64,000 bases of DNA, taken from the NCBI RefSeq assembly GCF_044465595.1, contig NZ_JBITLV010000003.1, forward strand, positions 1-64,000, read 5' to 3'. Positions 40,940 through 49,751 of this stretch are shown in pieces. How positions within the stretch are numbered: position 1 is the first letter of the stretch; the number at the start of each line of letters is the position of its first letter. The translations under genes and the position numbers were made by a program. A model generated the notes under the pieces. It did no database searches. It saw nothing but the letters and a program-made list of their open reading frames with translations, and was not told the DNA's origin. The DNA comes from Spongisporangium articulatum. GTDB lineage: Bacteria > Actinomycetota > Actinomycetes > Actinomycetales > Kineosporiaceae.

Positions 40940-43429
40940 TCACTCCGCGGGCCAGGTCCAGCCGGCGACCTCGGGGATGTCCTCCCCGTGCTCGCGGGTC
41001 CAGGCCCTGGCCCGCAGCCGCGCGTCCACGATCCGCTGACGCAGACCGCCCGCCCGCGCGCCGAGCCCGGGCACCCGGTCGATGACGTCGAGCACCAGGT
41101 GGTACCGGTCCAGGTCGTTCAACATCACCATGTCGAAAGGCGTTGTGGTGGTGCCGTTCTCCTTGTAGCCGCGCACGTGCAGGCCGTGATGGTTGGCTCG
41201 CCGGTAGGTGAGCCGGTGCACCAGCCACGGGTATCCGTGGAAGGCGAAGATCACCGGTCGGTCGGTGGTGAACAGGGCGTCGAACTCGCGGTCGGGCAGG
41301 CCGTGCGGGTGTTCGGTCTCCGGCTGCAGCCGCATCAGGTCGACCACGTTGACCACTCGCACCGTCAGGTCGGGCAGCTCCGCACGCAGGATCGACGCGG
41401 CCGCGAGGGTCTCCAACGTGGGGATCTCGCCCGCACAGGCCAGGACGACGTCGGGCTCGCCCGCCGCGCCGGGCTGCTCCGTGCCGGCCCAGTCCCAGAT
41501 CCCGATGCCGCGCTCGCAGTGCAGCACCGCCTCGTCCATGGGCAGGTAGTCGAGTTGCGGCTGCTTCCCTGCCACCACGACGTTGACGTAGTCGTGGCTG
41601 CGCAGGCAGTGGTCCATGACCGTCAGCAGGCAGTTGGTGTCCGGCGGCAGGTAGACCCGCACGACGTCCGGCTTCTTGTTCATCACCACGTCGAGGAAGC
41701 CTGGGTCCTGATGGGTGGAGCCGTTGTGGTCCTGCCGCCAGACGTGCGACGTCAGGAGATAGTTCAGCGACGGGACGCGGCCGCGCCACGGCACCTTCTT
41801 CTTCGCCTCGATCCACTTGGCGTGCTGGTTGAACATCGAGTCGACGATGTGGATGAAGGCCTCGTAGCAGGTGAAGACGCCGTGCCGGCCGGTCAGCAGG
41901 TAGCCCTCCAGCAGGCCCTGGCAGACGTGCTCCGAGAGCAGCTCGAGGGCACGGCCGCGCGGCGAGAGCCGGTCGTCGCCGTCCACCACCTCGGCCAGCC
42001 AGCGGCGTCCACCGACCTCGAGAACGTCCTGCAGGCGGTTGCTGGCCACCTCGTCGGGCCCGAAGGTGAGGTAGCGGTCGAGGTTCCGCTCGGTCACCGC
42101 CCGCAGGAACGAGCCGAGCACCCGGGTGGCCTCGTGCGCCGAGACGCCGCGCCGCTCGACGTCCACCGCGAAGTCGCGGAAGTCCGGCAGGTCGAGGGCG
42201 AGCTGCCGCTGCCCGTGCGCGACGGGGCTGGCGCTCATCCGGCGCGGCGGCGCCGGCACCTGCGAAACGACCTGCGCGACAGGCCTTCCCGTCTCGTCGA
42301 AGAGCTCCTCCGGGCGGTAGGAGCGTAGCCAGCCTTCGAGCGTGGCCCGGTGGACGTCGTCCGTCCGGGTCGCGGCCAGCGGCACCTGGTGCGCCCGGAA
42401 GGTGCCCTCGACCTGCTGCCCGTCGACGACCGGCGGGCCGGTCCAGCCCTTCGGGGTGCGCAGCACGATCATCGGCCAGGCCGGGCGGCTCAGGTCGCCG
42501 GCGCGGGCCCGTTCACGGATGGCGGCGATCTCATCGAGCGAGGCGTCGAGCGCGGCGGCCAGGTCCTGATGCGCCACGGCCGGGTTGGTGTCGACGTCGG
42601 CGGCCACGACGCGCGGCGCGTACCCGTAGCCGCGCAGCAGCGACAGCAGCTCGGGCTCGGGGATGCGCGCGAGCACCGTCGGGTTCGCGATCTTGTAGCC
42701 GTTCAGCTGCAGGATCGGCAGCACGACGCCGTCGGTCGCGGGGTTGATGAGCTTGTTCACGTGCCAGCTGGTGGCCAGCGGCCCGGTCTCGGCCTCGCCG
42801 TCACCGACCACGCAGAACACCGTCAGGTCGGGGTCGTCGAGGGCCGCACCGTAGGCGTGCAGCAGCGAGTAGCCCAGCTCCCCGCCCTCATGGAAGGACC
42901 CAGGCGTCTCGGGCGCGCAGTGACTCGGGACGCCACCGGGGAACGAGAACTGCCGGAACAGTTTGCGCATCCCCTCACCGTCGGGCCCGATCTCCGGGGA
43001 CAGTTCCGAGTAGGTGCCCTCGAGCCAGGCGCAGGCGTTCGGGCCGGGGCCGCCGTGCCCGGGCCCCATCACGTACACGGCCTGCAGGTCGCGTTCCCGG
43101 ATCGCCCGGTTCGCGTGCGCGTACACGAGATTCAGACCCGGCGTCGTCCCCCAGTGCCCGAGGAGCCGCGGCTTCACGTCCTCGGCGCGCAGCGGGTGCG
43201 TGAGCAGCGGGTTGTCCATCAGGTAGATCTGCCCGACCGACAGATAGTTGGCCGCCCGCCAGAAGGCGTCGAGCGCCTCCAGTTCGGGCCGCGTCAGCGG
43301 CCCGTCGACATCGTCGAGCGTGTACCCCGACGGCGCGCGGGTCTCCCCCGAACCGGTGCTGACGTCGTCCGCGGAGGTGTCACCTCCGATCGACGCGGGG
43401 GTTCCGGTGGCGGGCGCTTCTGCGGTCAC
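40940..43429 (-). CDS. xfp: Xylulose 5-phosphate/fructose 6-phosphate phosphoketolase
   Basis: 829 residues, the usual phosphoketolase length (about 800). GPGHGGPGPNACAWLEGTYS, HEGGELGYSL (family signature), thiamine diphosphate site GDGEAETGPLATSWHVNK, SHVWRQDHNGSTHQDPG and KQPQLDYL are all typical. Splits xylulose 5-phosphate (and fructose 6-phosphate) with phosphate into acetyl phosphate and a shorter sugar phosphate. I choose GTG at 43429, with GGAGGAG six bases upstream, over GTG at 43447. No acetate kinase gene is next to it; in the window context it could supply acetyl phosphate under low oxygen. Confidence 0.95.
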   Translation of the reverse strand: MTAEAPATGTPASIGGDTSADDVSTGSGETRAPSGYTLDDVDGPLTRPELEALDAFWRAANYLSVGQIYLMDNPLLTHPLRAEDVKPRLLGHWGTTPGLNLVYAHANRAIRERDLQAVYVMGPGHGGPGPNACAWLEGTYSELSPEIGPDGEGMRKLFRQFSFPGGVPSHCAPETPGSFHEGGELGYSLLHAYGAALDDPDLTVFCVVGDGEAETGPLATSWHVNKLINPATDGVVLPILQLNGYKIANPTVLARIPEPELLSLLRGYGYAPRVVAADVDTNPAVAHQDLAAALDASLDEIAAIRERARAGDLSRPAWPMIVLRTPKGWTGPPVVDGQQVEGTFRAHQVPLAATRTDDVHRATLEGWLRSYRPEELFDETGRPVAQVVSQVPAPPRRMSASPVAHGQRQLALDLPDFRDFAVDVERRGVSAHEATRVLGSFLRAVTERNLDRYLTFGPDEVASNRLQDVLEVGGRRWLAEVVDGDDRLSPRGRALELLSEHVCQGLLEGYLLTGRHGVFTCYEAFIHIVDSMFNQHAKWIEAKKKVPWRGRVPSLNYLLTSHVWRQDHNGSTHQDPGFLDVVMNKKPDVVRVYLPPDTNCLLTVMDHCLRSHDYVNVVVAGKQPQLDYLPMDEAVLHCERGIGIWDWAGTEQPGAAGEPDVVLACAGEIPTLETLAAASILRAELPDLTVRVVNVVDLMRLQPETEHPHGLPDREFDALFTTDRPVIFAFHGYPWLVHRLTYRRANHHGLHVRGYKENGTTTTPFDMVMLNDLDRYHLVLDVIDRVPGLGARAGGLRQRIVDARLRARAWTREHGEDIPEVAGWTWPAE

Positions 43430-43507
43430 GGGATGCTCCTCCGTCACGAGGCCGAGGAGCCCATTCCACCATCAGAGCCCGCCCCACCCAACGTCGGGCG
43501 TGTCGAT

Positions 43508-44293
43508 TCAGACCGTCGGGACGGTTCCGCCGTCGATCACGTACTCGGCGCCCACGATCGCCGCCGCGCGGTCCGAGACGAGAAACCCCACCAGGTCGGC
43601 GATCTCGTCGGTCGTCGCGAATCGCCCCAGCGGCACTCCCCCGAGCGAGTCGAAGATCGATCGCCTGGCCTCCTCACGGGCCAGTCCGTTGCCCTCCGCG
43701 AGCCGGTCGACGAAAGCCTCGTAGGCCTCGGTCTCGATCCCGCCCGGGCTGATCGCGTTGACCCGCACACCGCGCGGCGCCAGTTCGTTGGCCAGCCCCT
43801 TGCTGTAGGTACGCAGCGCGCCCTTCGCCGCGGCGTAGGCCAGAGTCGCGTCATACAGAGGCATCTCACGCTGGATCGACGTGAAGTGCAGCACCGAGCC
43901 CGACCCGGCCTCGATCATCGCGGGCAGAAGCGCTCGATCCAGTCGCACGGCCCCGAGGAGGTTGAGGTTCAACTCCGCGAGCCACTGCTCGTCGGTGATG
44001 ACCGCGAAGCCGCCGGGTGGCGTCGACGACCCACCGACGACGTGCACGAGGATGTCGAGCGCGCCTCCCTCGGAGACTCGGGCGGCCACGGCGTCGACGC
44101 CGTCGATCGTCGAGGTGTCCGCCTCGATGAACCGGTCCGGGTGCTTGTACCCCTCGGGCATCGTCCGGGCCGTGGTGTACACATCGGCACCCATCTCCCG
44201 CAGTCTCTGGACGACCGCCTTGCCCGACCCCTTCGACCCGCCCGTGACCAGCGCCCGGCGACCGTCGAGCCGATCGCGACCTGAACCAGACAT
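43508..44293 (-). CDS. Short-chain dehydrogenase/reductase
   Basis: 261 residues, classical SDR. Cofactor loop VTGGSKGSGKAV near 16-27, active-site Ser in HFTSIQ, Tyr-x3-Lys as YAAAK (around 152-156), then NAISPGGIET. Oxidises or reduces an unidentified hydroxy or keto group with NAD(P). ATG at 44293 with GGAGAGGGAG upstream. Follows the frameshifted SnoaL-like gene by 48 bp in the same direction; both are divergent from a TetR gene, so the three form one regulated unit. Confidence 0.87.
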   Translation of the reverse strand: MSGSGRDRLDGRRALVTGGSKGSGKAVVQRLREMGADVYTTARTMPEGYKHPDRFIEADTSTIDGVDAVAARVSEGGALDILVHVVGGSSTPPGGFAVITDEQWLAELNLNLLGAVRLDRALLPAMIEAGSGSVLHFTSIQREMPLYDATLAYAAAKGALRTYSKGLANELAPRGVRVNAISPGGIETEAYEAFVDRLAEGNGLAREEARRSIFDSLGGVPLGRFATTDEIADLVGFLVSDRAAAIVGAEYVIDGGTVPTV

Positions 44294-44341
44294 CTCCCTC
44301 TCCTCTGAAACGTGAACCGTCGAGCCCTTGGCCGGTGGCGG

Positions 44342-44666
44342 TCAGACGGGGTCGATCACGAGATCCGTGACGCGGTCGTCCTCGATGGCGAAGACGAACG
44401 CGAAGGACAGCGGACCACCCGGGAAATCGCCGTCCCCGGAAGCCACCAGCCGGTCGCCCTCGAACGAGGTCGGGGTGAGCACGATCCGGGGGGGCGATCA
44501 GGTGACTCCGGATCCACGCGCCGATCTCGGCCGCCCCGGTGTGGGTCCTTCCGTCGTCGCGCACGGTGGCCCCGTCGCCGAAGATCGCGCTCAGCGCGTC
44601 CGCGTCATGCGCGTTGGTGGCCGCGACGAAGGTGTCGACGGCCACGGGCAGGGTGATGTCGTCCAT
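44342..44666 (-). pseudogene. SnoaL/NTF2-like protein with a frameshift in a G7/C7 run
   Basis: The reading starts at ATG 44666 (MDDITLPVAVDTFVAATNAH) and is good through WIRSHLIA, then breaks. Seven C in a row (44488-44494, G on the plus strand) shift the frame; removing one base restores IVLTPTSFEGDRLVASGDGD and VTDLVIDPV ending at TGA 44344-44342. The repaired protein has 107 residues and the SnoaL-like pattern (DTFVAATNAHDADALSAIFG; ATVRDDG). Total length 325 nt is 1 mod 3, confirming a single extra base. Either a sequencing error, a recent pseudogene, or a slippage-prone switch. Confidence 0.8.
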
Positions 44667-44723
44667 TGGTTGTTCCGCTCTCTCAGTGTCCTCACGGGTG
44701 CCTGACACGAGTGAATGTAGCAG

Positions 44724-44735
44724 CGCTATATAGCG
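44724..44735. promoter_or_regulatory. 12-bp palindrome, TetR operator candidate
   Basis: CGCTATATAGCG, perfect palindrome, 50 bp before the TetR start and 58 bp before the SnoaL-like start. Related half-sites flank it: TGTAGC at 44716-44721 and CGCTACA at 44769-44775 as an inverted pair. Confidence 0.55.
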
Positions 44736-44784
44736 GTGTATAGCAGGCTCCTGCATCGCGTTACACATCGCTACACTGACTCAC

Positions 44785-45543
44785 GTGGGCCGAGACGATG
44801 AGACAGACGAGACACCGGAAGCCGCCGCACGCATCGGCTCCGCCCGTGACCGTCTGCTGACCGCGACCACCCAACTCCTGGAGGAGAAAGCCCCCGCGGA
44901 GCCCTCCACCCGGGAGATCTGCGCCCGCGCCGGGGTCCAGGCCCCGACGCTCTACCACCACTTCGGCAACAAGCAGGGCCTCGTCGACGAGGTCCTCAAC
45001 CACGGTTTCAGCCAGTACCTCGACGACGGTTCCGGGGACGCGCTCGACAGGGTCCGGGCCGGCTGGGAGAAGCACGTCGACTTCGGGTTGGACCACCCGG
45101 CGTACTACGCACTCCTCTACGGGCGGGTTCGCGAGGGGATCCCCTGCGCGATCACCGGCCCCGCCTTGGAGCGCCTGACCAGGCTGTTCGGCGAGCTCGC
45201 GGCCGACGGACGGCTGCTGACGACGGCCCAGGAGGCGGCCGAACGTCTGTTGGCCGCCAATGTCGGCATCACGCTGGCGCTGATCGCCCAACCGCCGGGC
45301 CACAGGGATGCCCAGCTGTCCCTCGCCACGCGCGAGGCCATCCTGACCAGCGTCCTCGCCGCCCAAGACGAGACGACGGGCGACGACGCCGCCGGCGCGC
45401 GAACGCTGCTGGCGGCCCGACTGCGCGCCTCGCTCGACGCCGGTGACACGGAATTGTCGCCCGGCGAGGTCGCACTGCTCGGCGAGCTGCTGTCGAAGCT
45501 GGCGAGCTCGGCGCCGGGTACGGGGCCTGGCGGACCGCGCTAG
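44785..45543 (+). CDS. TetR-family regulator
   Basis: 252 residues. HTH about 20-68: ARDRLLTATTQLLEEKAPAE, STREICARAGVQAPTLYHHF, GNKQGLVDEVLNHGF. The effector domain is long with a hydrophilic Asp/Thr-rich end. GTG at 44785. Divergent from the SnoaL-like/SDR pair, with a palindrome in the gap, so it most likely represses them. Effector unknown. Confidence 0.85.
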   Translation: MGRDDETDETPEAAARIGSARDRLLTATTQLLEEKAPAEPSTREICARAGVQAPTLYHHFGNKQGLVDEVLNHGFSQYLDDGSGDALDRVRAGWEKHVDFGLDHPAYYALLYGRVREGIPCAITGPALERLTRLFGELAADGRLLTTAQEAAERLLAANVGITLALIAQPPGHRDAQLSLATREAILTSVLAAQDETTGDDAAGARTLLAARLRASLDAGDTELSPGEVALLGELLSKLASSAPGTGPGGPR

Positions 45544-45599
45544 ACCACACCATCCGTACCGTCCCGGGGGCGGTCGACATGGGCGGCACTCCGATCTAA

Positions 45600-45628
45600 T
45601 ATCTCTCCCAGAGATAGCTCTACCAGAG
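45600..45628. promoter_or_regulatory. Tandem PadR operator candidates
   Basis: TATCTCT-CCC-AGAGATA (45600-45616) is a perfect inverted repeat; CTCT-ACC-AGAG (45618-45628) is a second copy of the core CTCTnCCAGAG, 15 bp further. TAATAT at 45597-45602 could be the -10 box, overlapped by the first repeat. PadR proteins generally bind such repeats at their own promoter. Confidence 0.6.
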
Positions 45629-45636
45629 GGATATTC

Positions 45637-46191
45637 ATGTCTGAAGAACTCACACCCACGGCTCGCACGATCCTGGGTTTCCTCGCCACCCATCCGCGCT
45701 CGGGTTACGAGATCCGGGAGGCGGCCCGACGGGCTGTCTCCTTCTTCTGGGGCGTGAGCGACGGTCAGCTCTACCCGCAGCTGAAGCTGCTGGCGGCTCG
45801 TGGGCTGATCGAGACGGTGGACCCACCCGAGGGCCCGCGCGCCCGCCAGCTCTGGAGACTCACCGATGAGGGCCGGGAGGCGTTCCTGGCCTGGCTACGG
45901 GAACCGTCCAAGGCGTTGCAGACCCGCGACGAGAATCTGGTCAAGATCCTCTTCGCCGCACAGCTCGACCGGGCCGAGGCGGTCCGGCTGATCCAGGAGC
46001 GCCGCGAGTCGTTCCGGTGGCTGCATGATCACCTGGCCTCCGTCGCCACCCGCACCGGCTGGACCGACGAGGAACGACAGGCGTCGCTGCCCACCCCCGA
46101 CTACATCCGCGACTACGGGCTCGAGTTCGCCCAGACGGCGATCGACTGGTGCGACCGGGTCGAGGCCGACCTGTCCAGGAGCCGACCGTGA
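45637..46191 (+). CDS. PadR-family regulator
   Basis: 184 residues. Winged helix about 8-85: LGFLATHPRSGYEIREAARR, VSFFWGVSDGQLYPQLKLLA, ARGLIETV; then the C-terminal helical Vir domain (about 95-180). First gene of an operon with an alpha/beta hydrolase (GTGA overlap) and a membrane protein. The tandem inverted repeat just upstream supports autoregulation. GAGGGATATTC before the ATG serves as ribosome site. Confidence 0.88.
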   Translation: MSEELTPTARTILGFLATHPRSGYEIREAARRAVSFFWGVSDGQLYPQLKLLAARGLIETVDPPEGPRARQLWRLTDEGREAFLAWLREPSKALQTRDENLVKILFAAQLDRAEAVRLIQERRESFRWLHDHLASVATRTGWTDEERQASLPTPDYIRDYGLEFAQTAIDWCDRVEADLSRSRP

Positions 46192-47372
46192 CCGTCATGC
46201 GAGTCATTCTCACGCTGGGGGGCTTCGGCTCGGTCCTCACCGGGGCGATCGAATGCGGTCCGGAGGCGCGACCCCTGACCAGGGTGCTCGGGGGCGCCCT
46301 CGTCGCGGTCGGGCTGCTGCTCTGGTGGCTGGTCGCCCGGCTACGCCGCCCAGGCGCCACGAGCGGACGACGGGCCGTTCCCCTGACCGCCGCCGCCCTG
46401 GCCGGTCTCACCGGCGCCGGGCTCGTCGTCGCCCTCGTGCCGGCGAACCTCCCGGTCTCGGCGAACGCCCCGGCGCTGTCCGACGACCAGAGCCCGACCA
46501 CACCGCCGGAGCCCGACCCGACCGGGTACCTGCGGGCGAGCGACGGCACCCGGCTCGCGTACTTCGCCGACGTCCCGGCCGACCCGGTCGCGACGCTCGT
46601 CTTCTACCACGGGTCGGGAGCCAACGAGGGCGCCGGCTACCTGGACTTCGGACGCCAAGTGGCCGACCGCTACCACGTCGCCACGTACCTGTTCGACATG
46701 CGCGGTCACGGGAAGTCCGGCGGACGGCGCGGCGACGCACCCAGCCGGCGACAGATGTTCGCGGACACCCGGACCGCGGTCGACTTCGTCAAGCACACGA
46801 ACCCGCGGCTGCCCGAGTACGTCGGCGGCCACTCGGCCGGGGCCGGCCTCGTCCTCAACAGCGAGAGCCGCATCGACCACGAGGTGGCCGGGTACGTGTA
46901 CCTCGCCCCCGACTTCGGGCTGCATTCCGGGACCGAAAGACATTCGGAAGCAGCGAATTTCGCCACCATCAGCCACCGGGTCCTGATCGCCGACGTCCTG
47001 ACCGGCGGCCTGCTCGACGCGCACGCCTACGCCGTGGCTTTCGCCTACGCGCCGGCGGAGATCCATCGGGCCGGGCTGGTCAGCCGCTACACCTCGACGA
47101 TGGCGATCGCCCAGAACGCCGGCCACAGCGCGGCCGTCCTGGCCGGCACGCACCGGCCGGTCGGCGTCTGGGTCGGTTCCGACGACGAGGTCTTCGACCC
47201 CGCCGCGGTGCGCACCTTCGCCCGGCACGCGCCCCGGGCGACGACACAGATCGTCGCCGGCGCCGACCACCTCGGTGTCATCAACCGCAGCATCGACTCC
47301 GTCGGCACCTGGCTGGATCGTCGCGCAGCCGCGTATTCGGCTGCGTACCCGGCTGCGCCGCAAGCACACTGA
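46188..47372 (+). CDS. Membrane-anchored alpha/beta hydrolase
   Basis: 394 residues. Two hydrophobic segments (about 33-51 and 66-90) anchor the N-terminus; the hydrolase domain starts near 112. Nucleophile Ser216 in GGHSAGAG, likely acid Asp in GSDDEVFD and His in GADHLG; oxyanion region FYHGSGANEG and the FDMRGHGKS turn are typical of lysophospholipase/serine aminopeptidase_S33-type enzymes. Substrate unknown, probably a lipid ester or peptide at the membrane. GTG at 46188 chosen for AGGAG upstream; ATG three codons on is possible. Coupled to PadR. Confidence 0.82.
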   Translation: MTVMRVILTLGGFGSVLTGAIECGPEARPLTRVLGGALVAVGLLLWWLVARLRRPGATSGRRAVPLTAAALAGLTGAGLVVALVPANLPVSANAPALSDDQSPTTPPEPDPTGYLRASDGTRLAYFADVPADPVATLVFYHGSGANEGAGYLDFGRQVADRYHVATYLFDMRGHGKSGGRRGDAPSRRQMFADTRTAVDFVKHTNPRLPEYVGGHSAGAGLVLNSESRIDHEVAGYVYLAPDFGLHSGTERHSEAANFATISHRVLIADVLTGGLLDAHAYAVAFAYAPAEIHRAGLVSRYTSTMAIAQNAGHSAAVLAGTHRPVGVWVGSDDEVFDPAAVRTFARHAPRATTQIVAGADHLGVINRSIDSVGTWLDRRAAAYSAAYPAAPQAH

Positions 47373-47383
47373 GGAGAATCCCC

Positions 47384-48220
47384 ATGATCGAGCCGACCAC
47401 GACGCGGCCCCTCGGGGCCCGCACCCCGGCGATGCTGACCGTGGCCGCCGCGGCTCTGACCGGCGCCGTGTTCCTCGCCCCGCAGCGGTTGGCCGGGGGC
47501 GGCCTGCACGACCGGGCCCAGATCGGTGCGGCCTTCCGCGCCGCGGTAGCCGGCTACTGGAGCTCGGGGGCCCGCAACTACCCGCCCGCGCTGCAGCACG
47601 TGGTCGACTACTGGTTGCGGTTCCACCTGATCAAGACGGGCGTGGCCATCCTGCTGTTGGGGGTGCTCGGCGTGCTGACCGTCCGGCTCTGGAGGGAGTT
47701 CGCGCGAGCCGGCGGGCGCCCTCGGGGACGTCGGGCCGCGCTCGGCGCGGTCGGCGCCGCCGTCACGCTGTCGACGGCGTTCGTGCTGGCGATGGTCATG
47801 GCCAACCTGCAGGGGGCCGTGGCGCCCTTCTCGTCCCTGTTGCCGATGGAGTTGGACAAGACCTCGGACCCGGCCACCACCCGACTACTGGCCCAGGCAA
47901 GGCTCCAGTTGGCGGGTTCTCATCGGGTCGACGGCTACACCCCACCTGCGCTCGACGTCATGGTGGGCGACTGCGCCCGCTACCACGTCGCGATGGCGGT
48001 GATCGCCGTCGTCCTCCTGATCGCCTCCGTCGGCCTCGGCGTGCTGCTCTGGCGCGGCCGGGCGCGATCGGCCGACCGCCGAACCCGACGGGTGATCGGT
48101 TGGGCGGCAGGGTTCACAGCGCTGCCGGCGCTTTTCGCCGTCCTGCTGCTGGTCGCGAACACGGGTGTCGCGCGCGACCCCGCGCCGGCCCTGCTGGCCC
48201 TGTTCGACGGCGGGTTCTGA
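47384..48220 (+). CDS. Membrane protein, four helices
   Basis: 278 residues with hydrophobic segments at about 17-33, 80-99, 120-140, 205-226 and 240-258. Between helices lies a loop (RAAVAGYWSSGARNYPPALQ) that resembles the extracytoplasmic loop of DUF1772-like anthrone-oxygenase-type membrane proteins, but I do not assign the family with certainty. ATG at 47384, GAGGAG upstream, 11 bp after the hydrolase stop, so third gene of the PadR operon. Confidence 0.72.
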   Translation: MIEPTTTRPLGARTPAMLTVAAAALTGAVFLAPQRLAGGGLHDRAQIGAAFRAAVAGYWSSGARNYPPALQHVVDYWLRFHLIKTGVAILLLGVLGVLTVRLWREFARAGGRPRGRRAALGAVGAAVTLSTAFVLAMVMANLQGAVAPFSSLLPMELDKTSDPATTRLLAQARLQLAGSHRVDGYTPPALDVMVGDCARYHVAMAVIAVVLLIASVGLGVLLWRGRARSADRRTRRVIGWAAGFTALPALFAVLLLVANTGVARDPAPALLALFDGGF

Positions 48221-48241
48221 GGAGGGTCCGCCCCCGGCTGC

Positions 48242-49231
48242 TCAGCCCGGTATGTCCATCAGGCCGCGCGCGATGAGGTCGTCGGCCGTGTCCGCCACGG
48301 TCGTCGCCCACGGCCGGGGCCGCCAGCCCAGCTGCTCGCGCGCCCGGTCGTTGTGGATGACGGGCCGGGGCAGGTCGTCGCCGGGCGCCTCCTCGGTCGG
48401 CACCCGGTCGGCGGCCGGGCCGAGTCGCTCGCGGAGGACCCGGGCGATCTGGAGGTAGTCGATGGTCGGACCGTCGGCGACGGCCAGGTACCGCTTTCCC
48501 GCCGCCTCGGGGGCGGCCATCGCCCGCAGGTGGAGGTCCGCGACGTCGCGGACGTCGACCAGGCCGAACCGGGCCCGGGGCGCCACGGGCATCGCACCCT
48601 CCAGCATCATCCGGACCAGTTGCACGGTGGAGCGCACCTCGGTCGTGAGCGCGGGACCGAGGATGAACGTCGGGTTGACGACCACCAGTTCGGTGTCCCC
48701 GCCGCCCCGCTCCAGGGCGTCCCACGCGGCCCGCTCGGCCACCGTCTTCGAGAGCGGGTAAGGCGCCAGTCCCGGCGTGGCGGGGTCGGTCCAGTCGTGC
48801 TCGGTGAACTCCGCACCCGGCTTCGGGGTGTACCCGATCGCGGCGAACGACGACGTCAGGACGAGGCGCCGAGCACCGGCCTCGCGCACGGCATGCAGCA
48901 CCCGCAGGGTGCCCTCCCGGGCGGGCCCGACCACCTGGTCGGGGTCGTCAGGTGCCGTGAGCGGGAACGGCGTGGCCGTGTGGAAGACCTCGTCGACCCC
49001 GGCGGCGGCGGCCGCCCAACCGGCGTCGAACTCCAGGTCGGCCACCACCAGTTCCAGGCCGGCGTCGTCGGCCCCACCGCGTCGGACCGCGTCCCGCAGC
49101 CCGGTCTCGGCCGCCGTCGAGCGGGCCGTGACCCGCACCGGCCGGCCGGACCGCAGCAGCGCGGCGACCAGATGCGTCCCGAGGTAGCCGGTTCCGCCGG
49201 TGACCAGGACGGGGCGGCTCGCCGCGCTCAC
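48242..49231 (-). CDS. NAD-dependent epimerase/dehydratase-type (extended SDR) reductase
   Basis: 329 residues. Rossmann motif TGGTGYLGTH near 12-21, HTATPFPL, active-site YPLSK (Tyr-x3-Lys), VVNPTFILGP: the dihydroflavonol 4-reductase/aldehyde reductase branch of extended SDRs. Reduces an aldehyde or ketone with NADPH. GTG at 49231 overlaps the stop of the MerR gene (GTGA), so regulator and enzyme are one unit. The gene pair MerR plus SDR is commonly a stress-responsive set. Confidence 0.85.
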   Translation of the reverse strand: MSAASRPVLVTGGTGYLGTHLVAALLRSGRPVRVTARSTAAETGLRDAVRRGGADDAGLELVVADLEFDAGWAAAAAGVDEVFHTATPFPLTAPDDPDQVVGPAREGTLRVLHAVREAGARRLVLTSSFAAIGYTPKPGAEFTEHDWTDPATPGLAPYPLSKTVAERAAWDALERGGGDTELVVVNPTFILGPALTTEVRSTVQLVRMMLEGAMPVAPRARFGLVDVRDVADLHLRAMAAPEAAGKRYLAVADGPTIDYLQIARVLRERLGPAADRVPTEEAPGDDLPRPVIHNDRAREQLGWRPRPWATTVADTADDLIARGLMDIPG

Positions 49232-49662
49232 GCGATCACCCGCAGCTCGAGCCCGGCCCGCCGGACCTCGTCGGTCGCCTCGGTCTCGGCCGCGGCGTCC
49301 TGCCGGTCCCGGGCGTCCCACATGGCCGCCTTCGCCCGGAGGTACGCCAGCCGGACCCGCTTGGCCGCCATCTCCTCCTCGACCCGCTCGGCGTGCTGGA
49401 GGAGGAGATCACGTTGCTCGGCAGCCGTCTCGCCGCGCCGCTCGAGGTTGGCCACGTAACGGCGCATGTCCTCGATGCCCATGCCGACCGCCCGCAGGCA
49501 CGACAGCGTCTGCACCACGCGGACGTCGTCCGCGCCGTACATCCGGTGGCTGTTCTCGTCACGCTCGACCGGCCCGATCAGGCCGACCTGCTCGTAATAG
49601 CGCAGGGTCGGCCCGCTCAGCCCGCTCTCCCGCGCGACCTCGTGAATGCTCATCGCCGTCAT
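49228..49662 (-). CDS. MerR-family regulator
   Basis: 144 residues. HTH SIHEVARESGLSGPTLRYYE at about 5-24, the MerR hallmark GLIGPVERDENSHRMYGADD next, then a long dimerisation coiled coil (about 85-115). No conserved metal-binding Cys in the C-terminus, so a small organic or redox signal rather than a heavy metal is expected. Starts at ATG 49662; an ATG three codons later is possible. A palindrome 18-34 bp upstream fits autoregulation of the MerR/epimerase unit. Confidence 0.87.
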   Translation of the reverse strand: MTAMSIHEVARESGLSGPTLRYYEQVGLIGPVERDENSHRMYGADDVRVVQTLSCLRAVGMGIEDMRRYVANLERRGETAAEQRDLLLQHAERVEEEMAAKRVRLAYLRAKAAMWDARDRQDAAAETEATDEVRRAGLELRVIA

Positions 49663-49679
49663 GTCCCGACCCTGTCACC

Positions 49680-49696
49680 CCTCAAGCGCTTGAAGG
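49680..49696. promoter_or_regulatory. MerR-type operator candidate
   Basis: CCTCAAGCGCTTGAAGG contains the perfect 12-bp palindrome TCAAGCGCTTGA (49682-49693). The outer CCTCAAG arm equals the arm of SoxR-class boxes. It lies between the divergent MerR and DUF3291 genes and could control both. Confidence 0.55.
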
Positions 49697-49751
49697 CAAG
49701 GGCGACGCGGACGGCATCGTTTCGGTGGAGGGCCGGGCGTAGTGTCCGACC

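Noticed and set aside
40988..44284. Long forward frames opposite phosphoketolase and SDR
   Set aside because: Mirror frames of well-supported reverse genes; low-complexity Val/Arg/Gly translation.
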